Assembly (NCBI GenBank): GCA_016875695.1
Contig: VGPB01000058.1
Location: forward strand, 1-9,988
DNA from: Chloroflexota bacterium
Lineage (GTDB): Bacteria; Chloroflexota; Dehalococcoidia; UBA2979
Direction: 5' to 3'
DNA length: 9,988 nt
The notes beneath the pieces are model-generated. The model was not told the origin of the DNA and searched no databases. It worked only from the letters and a program-made list of their open reading frames with translations. Positions 5,580-9,988 of the stretch are shown piece by piece; within the stretch, counting starts at the first letter, position 1, and each line of letters opens with the position of its first letter. The position numbers were made by a program, and so were the translations under genes.

Positions 5580-5993
5580 CTACTCGGGCAGCTGGACGTG
5601 GCCGGCGGCGTCGAGGGGCCAGCCGGGGTTCCACGCCACTTTCCAGAGGTGGCTGTCGGGGTCGGCGAAGTAGCCGGAATAGCCGCCGCAGGGGGCCTCG
5701 GCGGCTGCCCGGATGAGCGTGGCGCCGGCGGCGTGGGCGCGGACGTTGTGCGCGAGCGCGATGCCGGCGAAGCCCTGGCCCGGGGAGGAAGGGCCGGCGG
5801 CGGGGACGTCGGCGTCGGCGGCGAGGGCGTCGCGGCTCCACAGGCCGAGCACGAGGCCGGCGCCGCGCAGGAACACCACTACGCCAGCGACGCTGGCGGA
5901 GGAGGTGGGCCAGCCGAGACTGTCGCGGTAGAACCGGCGCGCGCGCTCGAGGTCGCGCATGCCGAGCGTGACGATGCTGACGCGCGGCTCCAT
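5580..5993 (-). CDS. VOC (glyoxalase/bleomycin resistance) family protein, 137 aa
   Basis: The protein has the two-half VOC layout. The first half is VSIVTLGMRDLERARRFYRDSLGW (5-28). The second is GFAGIALAHNVRAHAAGATLIRAAAEAPCGGYSGYFADPDSHLWKVAWNPGWPLD (74-128), closest to the subfamily with 'GGYSGYFxDPDGHLWEVAxNPxWPL'. Two features are odd. The helix normally found between AHNV and AAGATL is shortened to almost nothing (HNVRAHAAGATL), as if about ten residues were lost in frame. The Glu of HLWEV, a metal ligand in glyoxalases, is Lys (HLWKV). It may therefore bind ligand without classic metal catalysis. The ATG at 5993 is 16 bases past the stop of the aldolase/phosphatase gene, with no ribosome site in the gap, so it is the second gene of that operon. 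The substrate is unknown. Confidence 0.85.
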   Translation of the reverse strand: MEPRVSIVTLGMRDLERARRFYRDSLGWPTSSASVAGVVVFLRGAGLVLGLWSRDALAADADVPAAGPSSPGQGFAGIALAHNVRAHAAGATLIRAAAEAPCGGYSGYFADPDSHLWKVAWNPGWPLDAAGHVQLPE

Positions 5994-6009
5994 CGGCGGG
6001 GCCGGCGTG

Positions 6010-7104
6010 CTAGATCTCCGCCCAGCGGTCTCCGAGCTTGGCGGCGACGGCGGGCATGGTGGTGTACTCCATCTCGTCGAGGGGGAGGCGGTGCGGCTCG
6101 AAGGGGCCGTGCTTGCGCAGGTAGTCGGCGACGCGGTTGGCCTCGGCGCGGGCGTTGTCGAAGCCGGGGTCGTCGAACATGTCGCGCGGGCCCACGAGCT
6201 TGCCCTCGGCGAGCTGGAATCCGAGCGCCACGACGCGGGGCGGGCCGTCGAAGCGGCTGGGGGTAGCCTGCGCCTGGGCCGTCGGCATCCACGGCCCGTA
6301 GTGCGAGCCGCGCATGAAGCCCTCGACGGTCCAGGCGGTGGTGAACGGCTCCAGCACCTCGCCGACGGCGGGAAACACCCCCTGGCAGCGCACGATCGCG
6401 GCGGGGTCGTCCTTACCGACGTAGCGGCCCGCGATGAGCGAGAGCTTGTCGGTGGAGGAGACCGCGGCGACCTCGCCGGTGGCGCGCGCGACCACGCGCT
6501 TGATGGCGTAGCGCGCGGGCGAGCCGATGAAGACGAGCAGGTCGTACGCCTCCTCCGGCGTGTTGAGCACGATCTTGCGGTGCTCCTTGACGTCGTGCAC
6601 CTCGAAGGCGAAGCCGGCGTGCAGCGCCTCGGCGATTACGAGGCCGGCGGTGTTAAAGGGGTCGGCGAACATCTTGTATAAGGGCAGGTTGAACGAGCCG
6701 GCGGAGGTCTTGTCGCCTAGGTAGACGACCACCGGTTCGGACGGGCGCTCTTCGAGCTCGAGCTCGGCGGAGCCCGGGCCGGCGCCGCGGATGTTGCCGG
6801 AGAAGGCGTCGACGAGCAGATCCTGGCCGGCGCCGTACAGGCGCAGCCGCTTAGCGACGTCGGTGCCAGCGACGAAGGTGTCCCACGCGAGCTTGTGGAT
6901 CGGTTCGTCGTTCTCGCCGCGCTCGTGCGACATGATCAGGAAGAGGTCGTCGCCGCATGAGGCGGCGTGGCCGTCGATGAGCAGGCCGGACTGCACGGCG
7001 CGCACGAGCGCCTCCTGGCCCACGCCGAGCACCTCCGGGTGCATGGCGGAGTGGCCTACGTAGCCGCCGACGTCGGCCTTGATGACGCTTAGGGTTTGCG
7101 GCAT
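6010..7104 (-). CDS. fbp: Fructose-1,6-bisphosphate aldolase/phosphatase (archaeal type)
   Basis: This bifunctional class V enzyme condenses triose phosphates to fructose 1,6-bisphosphate and dephosphorylates it to fructose 6-phosphate, making the step irreversible in gluconeogenesis. The 364 residues are full length and cover the whole fold. ADVGGYVGH (10-18) supplies Asp11 and His18; CGDDLFL supplies Asp52 and Asp53; YGAGQDLL lies near 90-97; GDKTSAGSFNLPLYKMFADPFNTAGLVI (130-157) carries the signature DPFNTAGL; GRYVGKDD supplies Tyr228 and Lys231. These correspond to metal, phosphate, Schiff-base lysine and tyrosine residues known from the Sulfolobus and Thermoproteus enzymes. Start ATG 7104 follows a GGAAGGA ribosome site (7117-7111). 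The gene is typical of archaea and deep-branching bacteria, including Chloroflexota. Family assignment is secure; dual activity is inferred from the conserved residues. Confidence 0.96.
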   Translation of the reverse strand: MPQTLSVIKADVGGYVGHSAMHPEVLGVGQEALVRAVQSGLLIDGHAASCGDDLFLIMSHERGENDEPIHKLAWDTFVAGTDVAKRLRLYGAGQDLLVDAFSGNIRGAGPGSAELELEERPSEPVVVYLGDKTSAGSFNLPLYKMFADPFNTAGLVIAEALHAGFAFEVHDVKEHRKIVLNTPEEAYDLLVFIGSPARYAIKRVVARATGEVAAVSSTDKLSLIAGRYVGKDDPAAIVRCQGVFPAVGEVLEPFTTAWTVEGFMRGSHYGPWMPTAQAQATPSRFDGPPRVVALGFQLAEGKLVGPRDMFDDPGFDNARAEANRVADYLRKHGPFEPHRLPLDEMEYTTMPAVAAKLGDRWAEI

Positions 7105-7253
7105 GGCCAGTCCTTCCGGTGGTCAACGCGGACAGCGGCGGATGCGTGGCGACGACGGCGCACGTCCCGGCTGGCGGCGCCCGCAGCGTACGCGGTAGTC
7201 CGCGACGGCACGTAGACCGATCGTGACGGCTCGGGCGGCGCCGCGCCCGCGGA

Positions 7254-7283
7254 ATCGTAGCTGCGCGAGCGCGAGCGGGTCAA
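7254..7283 (-). promoter_or_regulatory. Promoter of the aldolase/phosphatase-VOC operon
   Basis: On the minus strand TTGACC (7283-7278) and TACGAT (7259-7254) are separated by 18 bases, a sigma-70-like promoter with 5/6 and 4/6 consensus matches. Transcription would begin near 7247, leaving a leader of about 140 bases before ATG 7104. The leader is GC-rich with no recognisable riboswitch. The rest of the gene-free 7105-7344 stretch shows nothing else. Confidence 0.5.
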
Positions 7284-7331
7284 ACGAGACAGAGGACGGT
7301 CCTACGGGCCGGGCTTTGGTTATAGCGGGAC

Positions 7332-7344
7332 CGGGGGTTCCCCG
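7332..7344. terminator. Short hairpin directly after the 7345 stop
   Basis: CGGGG (7332-7336) pairs with CCCCG (7340-7344) around a three-base loop and directly abuts the TAA of the amber-interrupted gene. It may help end that transcript, but there is no T tract after it in the minus direction. Confidence 0.3.
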
Positions 7345-7680
7345 TTACTCGCAAAGCCTAAAGGTGATGCCGTTCATTCCCGGAACGTAGCAGCCCCGGT
7401 CTAGTTCGTAGCCGTAACCCTCCCCAAGCAGGAGGCGCCACCGAGTCCCCCGAGCACGCAGGTCGGCCAGTTCGAGCGACCTATCGGCCACAAAGAAGGC
7501 GGAGCCCCACTCCCAATCCAGTCCTGACCAGCTCGACGCGTCGGGAAGTGGGTGATGCGGAGCGAAGATCGGGCGCTCAGCGAGCGCGTCGGCCGTCTCC
7601 CCGGGCGCCCAGACCAGCGCCGAACCCTCCTACAGCTTCCCGTTCAACGCCACGCCGCACACTACGAGGGACTTAACCAT
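7345..7680 (-). pseudogene. Unknown 111-residue protein interrupted by an in-frame amber codon
   Basis: ATG 7680 follows a perfect GGAGGT ribosome site (7690-7685, four-base gap). The frame reads MVKSLVVCGVALNGKL, then TAG at 7632-7630 (codon 17). It then stays open in the same frame for 94 more codons to TAA 7347-7345, with a sensible composition: EGSALVWAPGETADALAER, PIFAPHHPLPDASSWSGLDW, EWGSAFFVADRSLELADL, LLLGEGYGYELDRGCYVPGM, and the end NGITFRLCE. I do not recognise the family; no signal peptide or membrane span is seen. It may be a nonsense mutant (one change from CAG, AAG or GAG), a readthrough gene, or a 16-codon leader ORF before a gene starting downstream: GGAGG overlaps the TAG, but the nearest start at that spacing would be a rare CTG. 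It follows the DUF1122-like gene by 101 bases, with an inverted repeat between. Confidence 0.55.
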
Positions 7681-7719
7681 CGAGACCTCCGCCTGCGCTG
7701 TCACGGCGCCCGCGCTCCA

Positions 7720-7747
7720 CGAACGTACTGCGTGGCGCGTATGTTCG
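7720..7747. promoter_or_regulatory. Inverted repeat, candidate operator
   Basis: CGAACGTAC (7720-7728) and GTATGTTCG (7739-7747) are inverted copies, 8 of 9 bases matching, separated by 10 bases. Arm centres are 19 bases apart, close to two helical turns, as for a dimeric regulator. It lies 40-67 bases upstream of ATG 7680. The CGAAC half-site recalls LexA-type boxes of Gram-positive bacteria, but the spacing differs, so no regulator is named. Confidence 0.4.
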
Positions 7748-7781
7748 GTTCGGGCGCGGCGCTGCGCAAGCGGCGGGCGCG

Positions 7782-8498
7782 CTAGGTCGCGAAGCGCGCG
7801 CGCAGCTCGTCGATGGCGGCCTGGGCGAGCGGGCGGCATAGAGCCTGGATGCCCCAGTCGAGGTCCGCTGGGCGGGCGAGGAACGCCTCGAGCGCGGCGA
7901 GCTGCTCGAGGCCGCGGCGCTGTGCGTGGTCGCCGTCGAGCGCGCGGAAGCCCTGCAGCTTGCGTGGGCCCTCGCGGCCGCCTTCCGAGATGTACCAGTC
8001 TCGGAAGGCATCGCCGCAGCCTGTGGCGTGGAGCAGCGCGCCGAGCGGCGTGGCGAGCGGCGGCACGCGCGCCGCGAGCGCGCGGGCGGTGGTGGTGCGC
8101 GCGGGCGAGTCGTACTCGGCCATGAGGTGGCCGTTGGGCGGGATGAGCGCGGCGAGCGCCTCGAAGATGCGCCGCTCGACGCCGGCCGGCACCTCCACGG
8201 CGGTCGAGCCCCCGTCGGGCGGCGCGATTGTGAGCAGGTTCGCGTAGGCGATGACCTCGACCCAGTTGTAGCCGGGGTAGGGGCCGCTGTTCTGGAGGCC
8301 GAAGACGACGGGCTTGGTCGTGGTGCCGAGCTGTGAGACGAGGTAGCAGCGGAAGTACCGCGCGCCGACGGAGTTGCGCGGGCCGAGCTGGAGCGAGAGC
8401 GTGACGTCGTCGCCCACGACGGCGCCGTCGAGGGCGGTCAGGGGCTCGCGCGGGAGGGCGGCGGCGGGGCGCCACGGGCCATGGGGGTCGTTGCTCAT
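7782..8498 (-). CDS. DUF1122-like protein of unknown function, 238 aa
   Basis: A soluble protein with a strand-rich N-terminal half (DDVTLSLQLGPRNSVGARYFRCYLV, 30-54; KPVVFGLQNSGPYPGYNWVEVIAY, 62-85) and a conserved-looking core: LIPPNGHLMAEYDS (118-131), VPPLATPLGALLHATGCGDAFRDWYISEGGREGPRKLQGF (145-184). From memory this core resembles DUF1122, a family of archaeal and Chloroflexota proteins with no settled function; that name is tentative. There is no signal peptide or membrane segment. ATG 8498 is preferred over the upstream GTG 8516: no ribosome site precedes either, but the -10-like TACGTT ends 8 bases before ATG 8498, so the mRNA would be nearly leaderless. It lies 69 bases after the thioesterase gene, same strand. 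The coding call is secure. Confidence 0.7.
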   Translation of the reverse strand: MSNDPHGPWRPAAALPREPLTALDGAVVGDDVTLSLQLGPRNSVGARYFRCYLVSQLGTTTKPVVFGLQNSGPYPGYNWVEVIAYANLLTIAPPDGGSTAVEVPAGVERRIFEALAALIPPNGHLMAEYDSPARTTTARALAARVPPLATPLGALLHATGCGDAFRDWYISEGGREGPRKLQGFRALDGDHAQRRGLEQLAALEAFLARPADLDWGIQALCRPLAQAAIDELRARFAT

Positions 8499-8506
8499 CG
8501 TGGTCG

Positions 8507-8515
8507 AACGTAGCA
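8507..8515 (-). promoter_or_regulatory. Extended -10 of the DUF1122-like gene, leaderless start
   Basis: TGCTACGTT (8515-8507) gives TACGTT with a TGn extension. Transcription would start near 8500, only two bases before ATG 8498, matching the absence of a ribosome site. No -35 hexamer is obvious. Confidence 0.4.
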
Positions 8516-8518
8516 CGG

Positions 8519-8560
8519 AGCCTCACCCTCCGGCCTCCTCTCTAGCGCTGCGGGTGAAGG
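8519..8560. repeat. Dispersed palindromic repeat, copy 2, possible terminator of the thioesterase gene
   Basis: It starts AGCCTCACCCTCCGGCCTCC and matches the 3122 element in 19 of its first 25 bases. CTCACCC (8522-8528) faces GGGTGAA (8552-8558) across the element. In minus-strand RNA the mismatch at 8522/8558 becomes a G-U pair, so the stem is better in the direction of the thioesterase gene that ends at 8568. Confidence 0.45.
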
Positions 8561-8567
8561 GCGCCGG

Positions 8568-9005
8568 CTACGCCGGGACGTGCGTGGTGGTGACTTCGCA
8601 GAGCGGGCGGCCGGCGTCGCTGGTGACGATGGTGCGGACGACGACGAGGCGGCGGCCGGGGCGCACGACGCGCGATTCGGCGCGGATCGTGCCGCCCCGC
8701 GGGTTGGCGAGGAACACCGCGTGCAGGTTGCTGGCGACGAAGAACGCCGCGTCGCCGCCCTCGCGCGCGCTGCTCGCGTCGGAGGTTCGGCGTGCCGCCG
8801 CCGAAGAAATCGCGAGCGCCGTGGCGGTGCTGTCGGCGACGACGACGAGCACGTCGGTGTGGATGGCGCCGACCGGCGTCTTGTGGCGGTCGTCGATGGT
8901 GAGCTCGGCGGTGGCGTGCTCGGTCGGGACCTCGAGGAAGCGCATGCCGAGCTCGTTCGCGGACTGGCTGCCGCCGCCGGTCCACGCGTTGGGGGGGTTG
9001 GTCAT
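8568..9005 (-). CDS. PaaI-like hotdog-fold thioesterase, 145 aa
   Basis: The protein follows the single hotdog-domain layout of PaaI/YigI-type acyl-CoA thioesterases. NELGMRFLEVPTEHATAELTI (17-37) is the first strand pair. TPVGAIHTDVLVVVADSTATALA (43-65) is the central helix with its preceding loop. HAVFLANPRGGTIRAESRVVRPGRRLVVVRTIVTSDAGRPLCEVTTTHVP (95-144) gives the last strands, with the typical 'RPxRGGxLxAExxVxxxGRxLxxVxxxVTxxxGR' spacing. The usual H-G-G before the helix is H-T-D here (49-51); Asp58 sits where the family has its conserved helix Asp. Length is typical. The likely reaction is hydrolysis of a small acyl- or aryl-CoA; the substrate is unknown. ATG 9005 has an AGGAGG ribosome site (9015-9010). 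It is divergent from folC, with 83 bases between starts. Confidence 0.82.
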   Translation of the reverse strand: MTNPPNAWTGGGSQSANELGMRFLEVPTEHATAELTIDDRHKTPVGAIHTDVLVVVADSTATALAISSAAARRTSDASSAREGGDAAFFVASNLHAVFLANPRGGTIRAESRVVRPGRRLVVVRTIVTSDAGRPLCEVTTTHVPA

Positions 9006-9009
9006 CGCG

Positions 9010-9033
9010 CCTCCTGTGTTGGCGTAGGTAGCA
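9010..9033 (-). promoter_or_regulatory. Ribosome site and candidate -10 of the thioesterase gene
   Basis: AGGAGG (9015-9010) lies four bases before ATG 9005. TGCTACCTA (9033-9025) shares the TGCTAC core seen before other genes here, although its hexamer TACCTA is a poor TATAAT match. The transcript leader would be about a dozen bases. Confidence 0.4.
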
Positions 9034-9074
9034 CGCTCATTCGCCGCGACGGCAGGCGAGCTGCGGTGCGGGTG

Positions 9075-9082
9075 GCTACACT
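9075..9082 (+). promoter_or_regulatory. -10 of folC, leaderless start
   Basis: GCTACACT contains TACACT (9077-9082), 4 of 6 matches to TATAAT. Its end is six bases before GTG 9089, so transcription would begin at or very near that codon. No ribosome site and no clear -35 are visible. Confidence 0.45.
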
Positions 9083-9088
9083 CGTGCC

Positions 9089-9988
9089 GTGACGATGAAC
9101 GACGACGGGCTGCGCGCGTACGTCGAGGCGATGCGGCGGCTGCTGGGGCGCGGAGGCTTCGAGCGCACGGGCGATCCGAACGAGGCGCGGCGCTTCCGCC
9201 TCGATCACGTGAACGCGTACCTCGATGCGGCGAGTCGGCCGGACCGCCGGCACACGGTGCACGTGGCGGGGTCGAAGGGCAAGGGCTCCACCGCGGCGAT
9301 GGCGGAGTCGGTGCTGCGCGCGGCGGGGGCGCACACGCTGCTGTTGACGTCGCCGGACCTGCACCAGGCGCGCGAGCGCATCGCGATCGACGGCGCGGCG
9401 CTGGGCTACGCGTCGTTCGCTGCGATCGTCGAGCGGCTGCTCGCGGACTCGGCAGTGCGTGGCTGGTCGTACTTCGAGCTGCTTACGGTAGCGGGCTGGA
9501 TCGCCGGTGCGGAGGCGGACTGCGACTGGCAGGTGCTGGAGGTGGGGCTGGGTGGCCGGCTCGACACGACGAACGCGGTGGCCGCGAAGCACGTGGCGGT
9601 GATCACGCCGATCGACCTGGAGCACACGGCGATCCTCGGCGACACGTACGCGGCGATTGCGCGCGAGAAGGCCGGGATCGTGCGCGGGCCGTGCGCGGTA
9701 GTCACGTCGCCGATGCGCGCGAGCGCGCTCGACGCGATCCGCGAGTACGTGCGCGCGGCGGGCGCGACGCTGCATGAGGTGCCGGAGGAGTGCGCGCTGC
9801 GCACGCTCGGTCAGACGCTGGAGTGCCAGACGTTCGACCTGCGCACGCCGCTGCGCACGTATCGTGCGCTGCGGCTGCCGCTGCTCGGCCCGCACCAGTT
9901 GGAGAACGCGGCGGCGGCGGTGCGGGCGGCGGAGCTGGCGTGGGCGGCCGCGGATGAGGGCGCCGAGCTGCCGGCGGCGGCGGTGGCG
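9089..9988 (+). CDS. folC: Folylpolyglutamate/dihydrofolate synthase FolC, 3' end off window
   Basis: FolC adds glutamate to folates (and, in bifunctional members, to dihydropteroate) using ATP, which keeps folates in the cell. The 300 visible codons cover the ATPase domain: the P-loop HVAGSKGKGST (58-68), TSPDLHQARERI (87-98), YFELLTVAGWI (128-138), the signature LEVGLGGRLDTTNAV (150-164), ITPIDLEHTAILGDTYAAIAREKAGIVR (172-199), and near the edge LPLLGPHQLENAAAAVRA, the linker into the C-terminal Mur-ligase-like domain. Some 130-150 C-terminal residues should follow. TSPDL replaces the more usual TSPHL. The start is GTG 9089 or, in frame, ATG 9095; the nearby -10 favours a leaderless GTG. 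It is divergent from the thioesterase gene. Assignment is secure; whether it is bifunctional cannot be told. Confidence 0.95.
   Translation, partial: MTMNDDGLRAYVEAMRRLLGRGGFERTGDPNEARRFRLDHVNAYLDAASRPDRRHTVHVAGSKGKGSTAAMAESVLRAAGAHTLLLTSPDLHQARERIAIDGAALGYASFAAIVERLLADSAVRGWSYFELLTVAGWIAGAEADCDWQVLEVGLGGRLDTTNAVAAKHVAVITPIDLEHTAILGDTYAAIAREKAGIVRGPCAVVTSPMRASALDAIREYVRAAGATLHEVPEECALRTLGQTLECQTFDLRTPLRTYRALRLPLLGPHQLENAAAAVRAAELAWAAADEGAELPAAAVA

Noticed and set aside
4764..6266. 500-codon plus-strand open frame opposite rdgB, VOC and aldolase/phosphatase
   Set aside because: It spans three real minus-strand genes and a hairpin-rich gap, with a Gly/Ala/Arg-rich sequence and no domain.
7345..7680. 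Pyrrolysine-encoding gene
   Set aside because: A single in-frame TAG in an unrecognised gene with no pyl genes in view is not enough; nonsense mutation, error or a leader peptide are simpler, so readthrough is left as an open option only.
7720..7747. LexA (SOS) box
   Set aside because: The half-site is similar, but the Gram-positive box has a four-base spacer (GAACN4GTTC) while these arms are much farther apart.
9002..9895. 297-codon minus-strand open frame opposite folC
   Set aside because: Arg/His-rich shadow of the well-identified folC.
1..9988. CRISPR array, transposon, prophage or defence island
   Set aside because: No direct-repeat/spacer pattern, no terminal inverted repeats with a transposase, no integrase or phage structural gene; most genes are housekeeping.

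Overview
The window is a GC-rich bacterial chromosome segment. Protein-coding frames with strong G/C third positions run almost back to back, mostly on the minus strand. The gene mix suits Chloroflexota, perhaps a Dehalococcoidia- or Tepidiformia-like lineage: an archaeal-type bifunctional fructose-1,6-bisphosphate aldolase/phosphatase, a DUF1122-like protein, small lineage-specific hypotheticals, and a secreted matrixin-type peptidase beside a secreted partner. This taxonomic placement is inference; no rRNA or tRNA gene is visible.

Layout, left to right. (1) 1-692, minus: a protein with the PP2C (PPM) fold pattern that seems to lack its metal ligands; it runs off the left edge. (2) 887-1276, plus: a small unrecognised protein. 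(3) 1349-2657, minus: a less GC-rich accessory pair, a secreted HExxHxxGxxH peptidase followed by an exported protein. Both show frameshift damage, and a 12-base C tract abuts a perfect TTGACA upstream of the peptidase. (4) 2825-3112, plus: a 95-residue unrecognised protein with a good promoter and ribosome site. (5) 3184-5369, minus: a compact rdgB-moaA-moaC operon (nucleotide-pool sanitation, then the first molybdenum-cofactor steps). (6) 5402-5476: a block of GC-rich hairpins. (7) 5580-7104, minus: the aldolase/phosphatase followed after 15 bp by a VOC-fold protein. (8) 7345-7680, minus: a small unrecognised gene with an ideal Shine-Dalgarno site but an in-frame amber codon at position 17. 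(9) 7782-9005, minus: a DUF1122-like protein preceded by a PaaI-like hotdog thioesterase. (10) 9089-9988, plus: the first 300 codons of folC, divergent from the thioesterase.

The housekeeping genes cover gluconeogenesis, folate polyglutamylation, molybdenum cofactor synthesis and removal of non-canonical nucleotides. Several start regions share a GCTAC/GCTAT -10-like motif. At two of them (the DUF1122-like gene and folC) it lies so close to the start codon that leaderless mRNAs are likely. No CRISPR array, insertion sequence, transposase, integrase or recognisable defence system is visible. No gene-free stretch exceeds 300 bases; the longest is 7105-7344, which holds the aldolase/phosphatase promoter and leader. 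The points most worth checking are the amber-interrupted gene, the C12 tract and frameshifts in the peptidase pair, and the metal-ligand-free PP2C-like protein.
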